The translations under genes and the position numbers were made by a program. Below, piece after piece: positions 16,910-28,121 of a stretch of 64,000 nucleotides of DNA. The notes beneath the pieces are model-generated. The model was not told the origin of the DNA and made no database searches. It saw nothing but the letters and a program-made list of their open reading frames with translations. The stretch comes from Microbacterium neungamense (GTDB lineage Bacteria > Actinomycetota > Actinomycetes > Actinomycetales > Microbacteriaceae), in the NCBI RefSeq assembly GCF_024971095.1, contig NZ_CP069717.1, forward strand, positions 1,178,001 to 1,242,000. The letters run 5' to 3'. The stretch's first letter is position 1, and every line of letters starts with the position of its first letter.

Positions 16910-18987
16910 GATCGCTCCTTCACCCTCAGGATGTGCACCGGCTCGGCGAATGCGTCGAGTCGAACGTAGTTGTGATCCGCCCACGTCCAGACGGCGCCGG
17001 TGAGCAGATCCTCGACCTCGAACGTGTCGCCCGGCTCGACGCCCCAGACCCGGGTGTCCAGGTGCACGGTCGTCTCGCGGACCGAGTGCGGGTCGACGTT
17101 CGCCACGACGATGATCGTGTCGGATGCCCCGGTGCCGGTGAACGCCGCGTCCAGATGCTTGCTGTACACGAGGATCGCGTCGTCGTCGCTCCAGTGGAAC
17201 GAGATGTTGCGCAGCTGCCGCAGAGCGGGATGCTCGCGACGGATGGCGTTCAGACGGCGCAGCAGGGGAGCGAGCGACTCGCCCCGCGCCTCGGCGCCTG
17301 CCCAGTCGCGGAACTTGTACTCGTACTTCTCGTTGTCGATGTTCTCCTCGGAGCCCGGGCGGGCGACGTTCTCGATGAGCTCGTAGCCGGCGTAGACCCC
17401 GTACACCGGCGCCGCCGTCGCGGCGATGCAGGCGCGGATGCGATAGGCCGCCCGCCCGCCGAACTGCAGGTACTCGGTGAGGATGTCGTGGGTGTTCACG
17501 AACAGGTTCGGGCGCATGTAGTCGCTGGTCTCGTGCGCCACGGAGGTGAGGAACTCCTCCAGCTCCGCCTTGGTGTTGCGCCAGGTGAAGTACGAGTAGC
17601 TCTGCTGGAAGCCGACCCGGGCCAGCGCCCGCATCACGGCCGGCCGGGTGAACGCCTCGGCGAGGAAGATCACGTCGGGGTCCTCGGCGTTCACGGCGGC
17701 GATCAGCCACTCCCAGAACTGCAGCGGCTTGGTGTGCGGGTTGTCGACGCGGAAGATCTTCACGCCCTGGGCGACCCAGTGCCGGACGATCCGCAGCATC
17801 TCCGCGTAGATGCCCTCGGGATCGTTGTCGAAGTTCAGCGGGTAGATGTCCTGGTACTTCTTCGGCGGGTTCTCGGCGTAGGCGATCGTGCCGTCGGGCA
17901 GCGTGGTGAACCACTCCGGGTGCTCGGTCACCCACGGGTGGTCGGGGGAGGCCTGCAGCGCCAGGTCGAGCGCGACCTCGAGGCCGAGCTTGCGCGCCGT
18001 CCGCACGAACGAGCGGAAGTCCGCGGGCGTGCCGAGGTCGGGGTGGATCGCGTCGTGGCCGCCCTCGGGGGCGCCGATCGCGTACGGCGAACCGGGATCG
18101 CCCGGCTCGGCGGTGAGGGTGTTGTTGCGGCCCTTCCGGTTCGTGGTGCCGATCGGGTGGATCGGCACGATGTAGACGACGTCGAAGCCCATGTCCGCGA
18201 CGGCCGGCAGGCGCTTGGCGGCGGTGCGGAAGGTGCCGCTCTTGATCGAGCCGTCCTTCAGCCGTTTGGCGCCCTCCGACCGCGGGAAGAACTCGTACCA
18301 GGCGCCCACCCCGGCCGTGGTGCGCTCGACGACGAGCCGCAGCTCATCGCCGGCGGAGTGCAGGGTGGTCAGCGGCCGATCGGCGAAGAACGCGGCCAGC
18401 GTCTCGTCGGTGGCGACGGCGTGCAGCTCCGCGGCGTCCTCGGCCCCGTCCTTCAGCCGCGCGGCGGCGGCCTTCAGCGCCCGCTTCTCGGCGGCGGGCC
18501 GGTCGCGCTCCTTCCCGGCGCGCGTGAGCAGCTCGACGCCGAGGGCGGACATCACCGGCACGTCCACGGCGGCCTCGGCCTTGACGGACGCGGCGTGCGC
18601 CCACGTCGCGAAATCGTCGGAGAACGCCTCGAACCGGTATCGCCACACCCCCTGCGCATCCAGCGCGACCTCGGTGCGCCAGCCGTCGGTGCCGTCCTTG
18701 AGCGGCGTCAGCCGGTGCAGCGACTCCTCCCCGCTCGGGTCGGTGAGCCGCAGGTGCACGCCGATGAGGTCGTGGCCCTCGCGGAACGCGACCACGCGGA
18801 ACGGCACCACCTCCCCGGCGAACGCCTTCGCCGGGTATCCGTCCGCGACCCGGGGACTCGGGTCGGTCAGCGGGATGCGCCCGGCGATGGTCGCCGGCTC
18901 GTGCGGGGACCGCTCCGGCGCAGGCCGCAGGGGGATCTGTGCGGCGCTGCGATGCGCCGTCGGACGAGTGCCAGTACGTGCAGCCAC
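16906..18987 (-). CDS. glgE: Alpha-1,4-glucan:maltose-1-phosphate maltosyltransferase GlgE
   Basis: 693 residues, GH13_3 family. GlgE extends linear alpha-1,4 glucan by transferring maltose from maltose 1-phosphate. An N-terminal beta-domain plus helical insert (about 30-250) precedes the barrel. Catalytic nucleophile D415 is in [10 protein letters not shown] and the acid/base Glu is in [17 protein letters not shown] carries the third carboxylate. The GTG at 18987 has a TATGTT hexamer six bases upstream and no Shine-Dalgarno sequence. Genes for maltose-1-phosphate supply (treS, pep2/mak or glgM) are not in this window, so they must lie elsewhere. Confidence 0.96.
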   Translation of the reverse strand: MAARTGTRPTAHRSAAQIPLRPAPERSPHEPATIAGRIPLTDPSPRVADGYPAKAFAGEVVPFRVVAFREGHDLIGVHLRLTDPSGEESLHRLTPLKDGTDGWRTEVALDAQGVWRYRFEAFSDDFATWAHAASVKAEAAVDVPVMSALGVELLTRAGKERDRPAAEKRALKAAAARLKDGAEDAAELHAVATDETLAAFFADRPLTTLHSAGDELRLVVERTTAGVGAWYEFFPRSEGAKRLKDGSIKSGTFRTAAKRLPAVADMGFDVVYIVPIHPIGTTNRKGRNNTLTAEPGDPGSPYAIGAPEGGHDAIHPDLGTPADFRSFVRTARKLGLEVALDLALQASPDHPWVTEHPEWFTTLPDGTIAYAENPPKKYQDIYPLNFDNDPEGIYAEMLRIVRHWVAQGVKIFRVDNPHTKPLQFWEWLIAAVNAEDPDVIFLAEAFTRPAVMRALARVGFQQSYSYFTWRNTKAELEEFLTSVAHETSDYMRPNLFVNTHDILTEYLQFGGRAAYRIRACIAATAAPVYGVYAGYELIENVARPGSEENIDNEKYEYKFRDWAGAEARGESLAPLLRRLNAIRREHPALRQLRNISFHWSDDDAILVYSKHLDAAFTGTGASDTIIVVANVDPHSVRETTVHLDTRVWGVEPGDTFEVEDLLTGAVWTWADHNYVRLDAFAEPVHILRVKERS

Positions 18988-18993
18988 ATCTTG

Positions 18994-18999
18994 AACATA
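18994..18999 (-). promoter_or_regulatory. -10 of glgE (TATGTT)
   Basis: Minus-strand TATGTT, six bases before GTG at 18987. It suggests an internal promoter between glgX and glgE, which are 96 bases apart. Confidence 0.6.
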
Positions 19000-19083
19000 C
19001 CGTTCCCGGTGGCACCGAGGTAGGTCCGCGACGAGGTCGTGTCGCAGGGTCGCCGATCCGGGCGGGCGCCGCCGTGCGACCGG

Positions 19084-21153
19084 CTACTCGACCCGGAACA
19101 GGTGCATGGACGTGCCGGCGATCGGCAGCACGTCGCCGGGGGCGAAGGTGCGCTGCTCCTCGCTCGGGCGCTCCTCGGCGCTGGACCACAGCGAGATGAA
19201 CGACGTGGCGCCCTCGATCGACTCGGGGAGCCGCACATCGGTCGGGTTCTCGTTGCCGTGCACGATCAGGAGGATGCGGTTGTAGTCCTCCTTGTCGGGC
19301 GTGGAGGCGGCGACGTACTGGAGCGTGCGGTTGCGCGGGTCGTTCCACTGCTCCACGTCCATGGTCTCGCCGTTCTGGTCGTACCAGTCCATGACCGACG
19401 CGTTCGGGATGTGCTCGCCCAGCCGGGCGTACCGGGACGGGCGCAGCGCCGGGTTCTCGGCGCGCAGCCGGGTCAGCAGCGACACGTGCGCGACGAGGTC
19501 CTCCTGCCACGGCTCGTGCTCCCAGTGCAGCCAGGTCAGCGCCGAGTCCTGGCAGTAGGCGTTGTTGTTGCCGCGCTGGGTGCGGCCGAACTCGTCTCCG
19601 GCGGTCAGCATCGGGATGCCGGCCGAGAGCAGCAACGTGCCGAGGAGGTTGCGCATCGCCTTCCGCCGCGCCGCGAGGATCACCGGGTCGTCGGTGGGAC
19701 CCTCCACGCCGTGGTTGAAGGAGCGGTTCATGTCTGCGCCGTCGCGGTTGTTCTCGCCGTTCGCCTCGTTGTGCTTGACGTCGTAGGAGACGAGGTCGTG
19801 CAGGGTGAACCCGTCGTGCGCGGTGACGAAGTTGATGCTCGCGAGCGGACCGCGCTCCTCGCTGAACGTGTTCGCCGATCCGGCGAGCCGGCTCGCGAAG
19901 CCGCCGATGCCGACCGGGGCCGATGCGCGCCGGGCGTAGTCGATGTCGCTGAGCCAGAAGTTGCGGACCCGGTCGCGGTAGCGGTCGTTCCACTCGCTCC
20001 ACCCGGTGGGGAAGTTCCCGGTCTGCCAGCCGCCGAGCCCGACGTCCCACGGCTCGGCGATGATCTTCGTGCCCTCCAGGGCCGGGTCGTCGCGGATGGC
20101 GAGCAGCAGCGGATGCTCGGGGTCGTACTCGTGGTTGGCGTCGCGTCCCAGGGCGGTGGCGAGGTCGAAGCGGAAGCCGTCGATCTGCATGTCGTTCGCC
20201 CAGTAGCGCAGCGAATCCAGCACGAGCCGCGCCGCGGCATCCGTCGCCGTGTTCACCGTGTTGCCGCAGCCGGTGGTGTCCACGTAGGCGCCGTCGGGCA
20301 GCTGGCGGTAGTAGAGGGCGTTGTCGATGCCGCGGAAGCCGGAGCGGGGCCCGCCCATGCCCTCCTCGCTGGTGTGGTTGTACACCACGTCGAGGATGAC
20401 CTCGATGCCGGCCTCGTGCAGCAGCTTGACCATGCCCTTGAACTCGCGCAGCACGGCCTCGGGGCCGCCCTTGCGCGCGCCCTCGGTGGCGTACGCGTAG
20501 TGCGGGGTGAAGTAGTTCAGGGTGTTGTAGCCCCAGTAGTTCGTCAGCCCCCGCTCCAGCAGTCGCGGCTCGGGGACGAAGGCGTGCACCGGCAGCAGCT
20601 CGACCGCGGTGATGCCGAGCGACTGGAAGTACTCGATCATGGCCGGGTGGGCGAGCCCGGCGTAGGTGCCGTGCAGGGCGGTGTCGACCTGCGGATGCCG
20701 CTTGGTGAGCCCCTTGATGTGGCCCTCGTAGATGATGGTGCGGTCGAGCGGGGTGCGCGGCTTCTGCACGCCGCCCCAGTCGAAGCCGTCCTCGATGACG
20801 ACCGAGCGCCACTCCTCATAGCCGTGGCCCTGGGCGAGGCCGCGGGCGTACGGGTCAAGCAGGAGCGTCTCGGGGTTGAACATGTTGCCCGGTCCGTGCG
20901 GGCCGTTCACGCGCAGCGAGTAGCGGGTGCCGGGCTGCAGCAGGTCGGAGGTGACCTCCCAGACGCCGCCCGGACGCCGCTCCAGCGGCACCTGCGCGAC
21001 CTCCCAGTCGAGGTCGGCGGCGTCGAAGACGACGAGCTCCATGGACGACGCGTTCTGCGACCAGACGCGCAACGTGCCCACACCGTCGTGCAGGCGCACG
21101 CCCAGATCGTCGAGGGCGGTGTCCCCGAGGGGCGGAGCGGTCTGCGCGGGCAT
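19084..21153 (-). CDS. glgX: Glycogen debranching isoamylase GlgX
   Basis: 689 residues. It removes alpha-1,6 branches of limit dextrin or glycogen. A CBM48-like domain (about 15-130) precedes the GH13 barrel: YEGHIKGLT, VILDVVYNHTSEEG, DGFRFDLA (nucleophile Asp), IAEPWDVGLGGWQTGNFP (acid Glu) and FVTAHDGFTLHDL (third Asp). It is closer to GlgX than TreY or pullulanase. Together with glgE and glgB it forms a build-branch-trim module. TAAGCT lies seven bases upstream of the ATG. Confidence 0.96.
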   Translation of the reverse strand: MPAQTAPPLGDTALDDLGVRLHDGVGTLRVWSQNASSMELVVFDAADLDWEVAQVPLERRPGGVWEVTSDLLQPGTRYSLRVNGPHGPGNMFNPETLLLDPYARGLAQGHGYEEWRSVVIEDGFDWGGVQKPRTPLDRTIIYEGHIKGLTKRHPQVDTALHGTYAGLAHPAMIEYFQSLGITAVELLPVHAFVPEPRLLERGLTNYWGYNTLNYFTPHYAYATEGARKGGPEAVLREFKGMVKLLHEAGIEVILDVVYNHTSEEGMGGPRSGFRGIDNALYYRQLPDGAYVDTTGCGNTVNTATDAAARLVLDSLRYWANDMQIDGFRFDLATALGRDANHEYDPEHPLLLAIRDDPALEGTKIIAEPWDVGLGGWQTGNFPTGWSEWNDRYRDRVRNFWLSDIDYARRASAPVGIGGFASRLAGSANTFSEERGPLASINFVTAHDGFTLHDLVSYDVKHNEANGENNRDGADMNRSFNHGVEGPTDDPVILAARRKAMRNLLGTLLLSAGIPMLTAGDEFGRTQRGNNNAYCQDSALTWLHWEHEPWQEDLVAHVSLLTRLRAENPALRPSRYARLGEHIPNASVMDWYDQNGETMDVEQWNDPRNRTLQYVAASTPDKEDYNRILLIVHGNENPTDVRLPESIEGATSFISLWSSAEERPSEEQRTFAPGDVLPIAGTSMHLFRVE

Positions 21154-21160
21154 GACGAAC

Positions 21161-21166
21161 AGCTTA
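21161..21166 (-). promoter_or_regulatory. -10 of glgX (TAAGCT)
   Basis: Minus-strand TAAGCT, seven bases from the ATG at 21153; leaderless layout. Confidence 0.6.
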
Positions 21167-21248
21167 TCGCCGGATCGCCGGTTCTGATTCCCGGTCGCAT
21201 GGGCTGTGAGTCTCGGTCCCGGTACGGGATTCGCGCAGGCGGCGGTGC

Positions 21249-21254
21249 GAGGAT
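21249..21254 (+). promoter_or_regulatory. -10 of the cysteine desulfurase-like gene (GAGGAT, extended by TGC)
   Basis: TGCGAGGAT ends six bases before the ATG at 21261. The upstream TG matches an extended -10; the same TGCGAGGATG string recurs before the ferrochelatase gene. Confidence 0.5.
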
Positions 21255-21260
21255 GGGACG

Positions 21261-22427
21261 ATGCGGTTCTACCTCGACCACGCGGCGACCGCGCCGCTGC
21301 GCCCGGAGGCCCGCGATGCCTGGATCGCGGCCGGCGCGATCGTCGGGAACGCCGCGTCGACGCACGGGGCGGGACAGGACGCCCGCCGGCTGCTGGAGGA
21401 GTCGCGGGAGCGGGCGGCGGCGGTGCTCGGCTGCGACCCCGTCGAGGTGGTGTTCACCTCCGGCGGGACCGAGGCAATCAACACGGCCCTCCGCGGACTG
21501 TGGGAGCGGCGCGCGGCGGGGACGGAGGCGATCGTGCTGCCGGATGCCGAGCACCACGCCACGATCGAGACGGTCGCGGATCTCGCCGCGCGCGGTGCGG
21601 TGGTGCGTCGCGTCGCCGTGGACTGCCTCGCGCGGATCAACGTCGCGGCCTTCGCGGAGGCTCTCCCGGGTGCGGCGCTGGCGACGGCTCTCGTGGCGAG
21701 CAACGAGGTCGGCACGGTCAACGACGTCGCGGGGCTCACCCAGGCGGCGGCGGATGCCGGGGCGCCGCTGCACCTGGACGCGGTCGCGGCCTGGGGTCAC
21801 CTGCCGCTGTCGTTCCGCGGTCTGCGCGGCGACGCCCCGGACGGCTCCGGGCTCGTGGCGATGACGGTCGCCGGGCACAAGATCGGCGCGCCGGTCGGGA
21901 TCGGCGGGCTCGTCGTCGCGCGCTCCGCCCGGATCGCACCGCTGCTGCACGGCGGCGCCCAGCAGCGCGGCCTGCGCGCCGGGACGCAGGATGTGCCGGG
22001 GGCGGCCGCGTTTGCGGTGGCGCTCGAGGCCGCAGAGGCCGAGCGCGAGGCGGAGTCGGCGCGGCTGGCCGCCCTGCGGGACCGGCTGGTGGACGGCATC
22101 CGGGACCGGGTGCCGCGGGCGGAGCTGCTGGGCGATCCTCGGGACCGTCTCCCCGGAAACGCTCATGTGCTGTTCCCCGGCGCTGTGGGGGAGAGCCTGC
22201 TATTCCTGCTGGACATGGCGGGGATCGCGGCGTCCACCGGCGCCGCATGCCAGGCGGGCGTCGCCGAGCCGTCGCACGTGGTGATGGCGATGGGGCGCAG
22301 CGAGCAGGACGCGCGCAGCGTGCTGCGATTCACGCTCGGCCGCACCTCGACGGATGCCGACGTGGACGCCGTGCTCGCCGTCATCGCCGACGCCTACGCC
22401 CGCGCCTCCGGCACCCCCGGTCGCTGA
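21261..22427 (+). CDS. Cysteine desulfurase (IscS/NifS-like)
   Basis: 388 residues, fold type I PLP enzyme. It moves sulfur from cysteine to a carrier or to MnmA. YLDHAATAPLRPEAR, FTSGGTEAINTAL, AEHHA, NEVGTVNDV and the PLP lysine in TVAGHKIGAP are present. The catalytic Cys is in STGAACQAG. mnmA begins 50 bases after it with its own promoter, so this is likely the sulfur donor for tRNA 2-thiouridine. No scaffold genes (iscU, sufB) are near. Confidence 0.93.
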   Translation: MRFYLDHAATAPLRPEARDAWIAAGAIVGNAASTHGAGQDARRLLEESRERAAAVLGCDPVEVVFTSGGTEAINTALRGLWERRAAGTEAIVLPDAEHHATIETVADLAARGAVVRRVAVDCLARINVAAFAEALPGAALATALVASNEVGTVNDVAGLTQAAADAGAPLHLDAVAAWGHLPLSFRGLRGDAPDGSGLVAMTVAGHKIGAPVGIGGLVVARSARIAPLLHGGAQQRGLRAGTQDVPGAAAFAVALEAAEAEREAESARLAALRDRLVDGIRDRVPRAELLGDPRDRLPGNAHVLFPGAVGESLLFLLDMAGIAASTGAACQAGVAEPSHVVMAMGRSEQDARSVLRFTLGRTSTDADVDAVLAVIADAYARASGTPGR

Positions 22428-22465
22428 GCGGGCGCGCCACCGGCCCCCGTTCAGCCACCCGCTCG

Positions 22466-22471
22466 TAGACT
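22466..22471 (+). promoter_or_regulatory. -10 of mnmA (TAGACT)
   Basis: TAGACT then six bases (GGACGG) then ATG at 22478: leaderless layout. Confidence 0.75.
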
Positions 22472-22477
22472 GGACGG

Positions 22478-23575
22478 ATGCGGATTCTGGCGGCGATGAG
22501 CGGCGGCGTGGACTCCGCCGTCGCGGCGGCGCGGGCGGTGGACGCCGGCCACGACGTCGTCGGCGTGCACCTCGCCCTGTCCCGCGCCGGCGGCACGCTG
22601 CGCACGGGTTCGCGCGGGTGCTGCACCATCGAGGACGCCATGGACGCCCGCCGCGCCGCCGACCGGCTCGGCATCCCGTTCTACGTGTGGGACTTCTCCG
22701 CGCGCTTCCGCGAGGACGTGATCGAGGACTTCGTGTCCGAGTACCGGGCCGGGCGGACCCCGAATCCGTGCCTGCGCTGCAACGAGAAGATCAAGTTCGC
22801 CGCGCTTCTGGAGCGCGCCCTCGAACTCGGCTTCGACGCGGTCTGCACCGGCCACTACGCGACGCTCGTCGAGGGTCCCGGCGGTCTGGAGCTGCACCGC
22901 GCCTCCGATTCCGCCAAGGACCAGTCCTACGTGCTCGGCGTGCTCACCGCGGCGCAGCTCGCGCACACCTACTTCCCCCTCGGCGACACTCCCTCGAAGG
23001 CGCTCGTGCGCGCCGAGGCGGAGCGCCGCGGCCTCGGCGTCGCGCAGAAGCCGGACAGCCACGACATCTGCTTCATCCCCGACGGCGACACCCGCGGCTG
23101 GCTCGCGGAGAAGGTCGGCGCCGCGCGGGGCGACATCGTGGACCGGACCGGCGCCGTGGTGGGCAGCCACGACGGCGCGCATGCGTTCACGGTCGGACAG
23201 CGCCGCGGTCTGCGGCTGGGCGTCCCCGCTCCGGACGGGAAGCCGCGATTCGTGCTCGAGGTGCGTCCGGTCTCGAACATCGTGGTCGTGGGCCCGAAGG
23301 AGGCGCTCGCGATCGCGGAGATCGCGGGGGAGCGGTTCAGCTGGGCCGGCGCCGCGCCCACGGCATCCGAGTTCCCGTGCGAGGTGCAGATCCGCGCGCA
23401 CGCCGACCCGGTGCCGGCGACCGCGTTCGTGACCGATGCCGGAGTGCGCGCCGTCCCGGACGAGCCGCTCGACGGCGTCGCCCCGGGTCAGAGCGCGGTC
23501 CTCTACGTCGGCACGCGCGTGCTCGGTCAGTTCACGATCGACACCACGGTCTCCGCCGTCCCCGTCGGCGCCTGA
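22478..23575 (+). CDS. mnmA: tRNA-specific 2-thiouridylase
   Basis: 365 residues. It makes 2-thiouridine at U34 of tRNAs for Lys, Glu and Gln. The PP-loop SGGVDS is at the very start ([13 protein letters not shown]); the two catalytic cysteines lie in [12 protein letters not shown] and DICFIPDGD, and the region CTGHYATLV is conserved. C-terminal beta-domain completes the protein. Paired with the upstream desulfurase. The 206-base gap to ligA that follows (23576-23781) holds no gene I can support. Confidence 0.96.
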   Translation: MRILAAMSGGVDSAVAAARAVDAGHDVVGVHLALSRAGGTLRTGSRGCCTIEDAMDARRAADRLGIPFYVWDFSARFREDVIEDFVSEYRAGRTPNPCLRCNEKIKFAALLERALELGFDAVCTGHYATLVEGPGGLELHRASDSAKDQSYVLGVLTAAQLAHTYFPLGDTPSKALVRAEAERRGLGVAQKPDSHDICFIPDGDTRGWLAEKVGAARGDIVDRTGAVVGSHDGAHAFTVGQRRGLRLGVPAPDGKPRFVLEVRPVSNIVVVGPKEALAIAEIAGERFSWAGAAPTASEFPCEVQIRAHADPVPATAFVTDAGVRAVPDEPLDGVAPGQSAVLYVGTRVLGQFTIDTTVSAVPVGA

Positions 23576-23769
23576 CCCGCGAATCCCCTGTCCATTTCGC
23601 GCGGATCTGTGCGCTTCCCGCGGACGCATCCGCCCGAGGCATCCGCGCGTAGCGCACATGGCCGAGCGAGTGCAGTGCGAGTGCGAGCGCGAGCGACGGA
23701 TGCCGCGACCCGCACGCACCGAAGTCGCTCGGCGGGACGGCGTGCCGTGTCGACGTCGGTGGCCGCTCG

Positions 23770-26100
<2,331 letters not shown>

Positions 26101-26233
26101 CGGGCCCGCGGTCAACCCCGACGATCACGGGGAACGCCTCCCAGGAGCCGCGACGCCATCCCGTCGGGGATAGGTCGCGGGCGGGGAGCACCCGGCGCCA
26201 CGCCATGAGCGCGGCGTCACGGCAGCAGACGGC
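26101..26233. other. 133-base convergent gap after ligA
   Basis: No gene seen. It holds short inverted segments (CCCCGACGATCACGGGG; CATCCCGTCGGGGAT) that could end transcription from ligA and the opposing helicase gene, but none is a convincing terminator. Confidence 0.4.
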
Positions 26234-28018
26234 TCAGGCCCGGTGGCGGGGCTTGCGGGAGGGCCGGTCCTCGCGCCGGGCGTCTCGGCGCCCGCCACCG
26301 CGTCCGCCGGTCCCGCGATCCGGCTTGATCTCGATCGGCCGGCCCGAGATGCGGGTGTCCCGCAGCCGGTCGAGCACCGAGCGGTCCAGGTTCGCCGGCA
26401 GCTCGACGATGGAGAAGTCGGGGCGGATGTCGATCGCGCCGAAGTCGTCGCGACCCAGGCCGTCCTCGTTGGCGAGAGCACCGACGATCTGCCGCGGCTC
26501 GACCCGATGGCGACGCCCCACCTCGATCCGGTACGGGGCGTAGTCGCCACGGCCGCGGCGGGGCCCGCGCGCCTCGCGGTCCGGGCGGTCCGCGCGGTCG
26601 GTGCGCTCACGGGGCGGGCGGTTGTCCCGCTCCACGGCTCGGGACAGCTCGTCGGTGGCGGGATCCAGCAGCAGCGGCGTCTCGCCCTGCGCGACGACGG
26701 CGAGCGCGGCCGCGACGTCCGCCTCCGGCACATCGTGGTGGCGGACGTAGTGGGCGATGATGTCGCGGAAGCCCTCGATCCGGTCGGTCTCCTGCAGGGC
26801 GGCCGTGATCGCGTCGTCGAAGCGCGCCAGACGCGTGGTGTTCACGTCCTCCGTGGTCGGCAGCTGCATCTGCGTCGGCTGCTGGCGGGTGGCCTTCTCG
26901 ATGTGCTTCAGGAGGTACCGCTCGCGCGGGGTGATGAAGCTGATCGCGTCGCCGGTGCGGCCGGCGCGCCCGGTGCGGCCGATGCGGTGCACGTACGACT
27001 CGGTGTCCGTCGGGATGTCGAAGTTCACCACGTGGCTGATCCGCTCCACGTCCAGACCGCGGGCGGCGACATCCGTGGCCACGAGGATGTCGAGCTTGCC
27101 GTCCTTGAGCTGGTTCACCGACCGCTCGCGCTGCACCTGCGGCACGTCGCCGTTGATCGCCGCGGCGGAATAGCCGCGGGCGCGGAGCTTCTCGGCGAGG
27201 GTCTCGGTCTCGTTCTTGGTGCGGACGAACACGATCATCCCGTCGAAGTTCTCCACCTCGAGGATGCGGGTGAGGGCATCCACCTTCTGCGCGTAGGAGA
27301 CGACGAGGTAGCGCTGGGTGATGTTCGTGCTAGTCGCGGTCTTCGACTTGACCGTGATCTCCTCCGGGTCGCGCAGGTACTTCTGCGCGAGGCGGCGGAT
27401 CTGTGCCGGCATGGTCGCCGAGAACAGGGCGACCTGCTTCTCGACCGGCGTCTGGGCGAGGATCTGCTCCACGTCCTCCGCGAAGCCCATCTTCAGCATC
27501 TCGTCGGCCTCGTCCAGTACGAGATAGGTCAGTGCGGACAGATCGAGGGTGCCCTTGGCCAGGTGGTCCATGATGCGCCCGGGGGTGCCGACGACGATGT
27601 GCACGCCGCGGCGGAGCGCGGACAGCTGCACGCCGTACCCCTGGCCGCCGTACACCGGCAGCACGTGCACGCCCCGCATCCGCGAGGCGTAGGACTCGAA
27701 CGCCTCGCAGACCTGCAGCGCCAGTTCGCGGGTGGGAGCGAGCACCAGGGCCTGCGGCGTCTTCTGCGACACGTCCAGCCGCTCCAGGACGGGCAGCGCG
27801 AAGGCGGCGGTCTTGCCGGTGCCGGTCTGCGCCATGCCGACGACGTCGCGTCCGGCGAGCAGGGTGGGGATGGTCGCGGCCTGGATCGGCGAGGGCGTCT
27901 CGTAGCCGAGATCGCGGACCGCTTTCAGCACGGGCCCCGTGATGCCGAGCTCCTCGAATCCGGGGCTCGCGGGCGGTGCGTCGGTCGGGTCGATCGTGTC
28001 TGCGTCTTCAGGGCTCAC
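26234..28018 (-). CDS. deaD: DEAD-box RNA helicase (DeaD/CsdA-like)
   Basis: 594 residues. Helicase core: Q motif region GYETPSPIQAATIP, Walker A AQTGTGKT, PTRELALQV, VLDEADEML, SATMP, then VATDVAARGLDVERI and HRIGRTGRAGRTG. After about residue 380 a linker and an RNA-binding DbpA-like RRM (YRIEVGRRHRVEPRQIVGAL) follow, and the tail is Arg/Gly/Asp-rich (GGRGGGRRDARRE). This is the CsdA/DeaD layout, involved in ribosome assembly and cold-related RNA remodelling. GTG start with TACCCT six bases before it. Confidence 0.95.
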   Translation of the reverse strand: MSPEDADTIDPTDAPPASPGFEELGITGPVLKAVRDLGYETPSPIQAATIPTLLAGRDVVGMAQTGTGKTAAFALPVLERLDVSQKTPQALVLAPTRELALQVCEAFESYASRMRGVHVLPVYGGQGYGVQLSALRRGVHIVVGTPGRIMDHLAKGTLDLSALTYLVLDEADEMLKMGFAEDVEQILAQTPVEKQVALFSATMPAQIRRLAQKYLRDPEEITVKSKTATSTNITQRYLVVSYAQKVDALTRILEVENFDGMIVFVRTKNETETLAEKLRARGYSAAAINGDVPQVQRERSVNQLKDGKLDILVATDVAARGLDVERISHVVNFDIPTDTESYVHRIGRTGRAGRTGDAISFITPRERYLLKHIEKATRQQPTQMQLPTTEDVNTTRLARFDDAITAALQETDRIEGFRDIIAHYVRHHDVPEADVAAALAVVAQGETPLLLDPATDELSRAVERDNRPPRERTDRADRPDREARGPRRGRGDYAPYRIEVGRRHRVEPRQIVGALANEDGLGRDDFGAIDIRPDFSIVELPANLDRSVLDRLRDTRISGRPIEIKPDRGTGGRGGGRRDARREDRPSRKPRHRA

Positions 28019-28024
28019 TGGCCA

Positions 28025-28030
28025 AGGGTA
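28025..28030 (-). promoter_or_regulatory. -10 of deaD (TACCCT)
   Basis: Minus-strand TACCCT then six bases then GTG at 28018. Confidence 0.6.
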
Positions 28031-28121
28031 GCGCGCCGCTTTCCGCCGCGGCTGGGAGATGCCCGCCCGCCGCCCTCCACCGGTGGCCGTCTCCGTCCGT
28101 CCGCCCTTGACCTGACGTCGT

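Noticed and set aside
14708..16969. 753-residue plus-strand frame over glgB
   Set aside because: Mirror of the glgB codons, without a ribosome binding site or any motif; the GH13 catalytic residues are on the minus strand.
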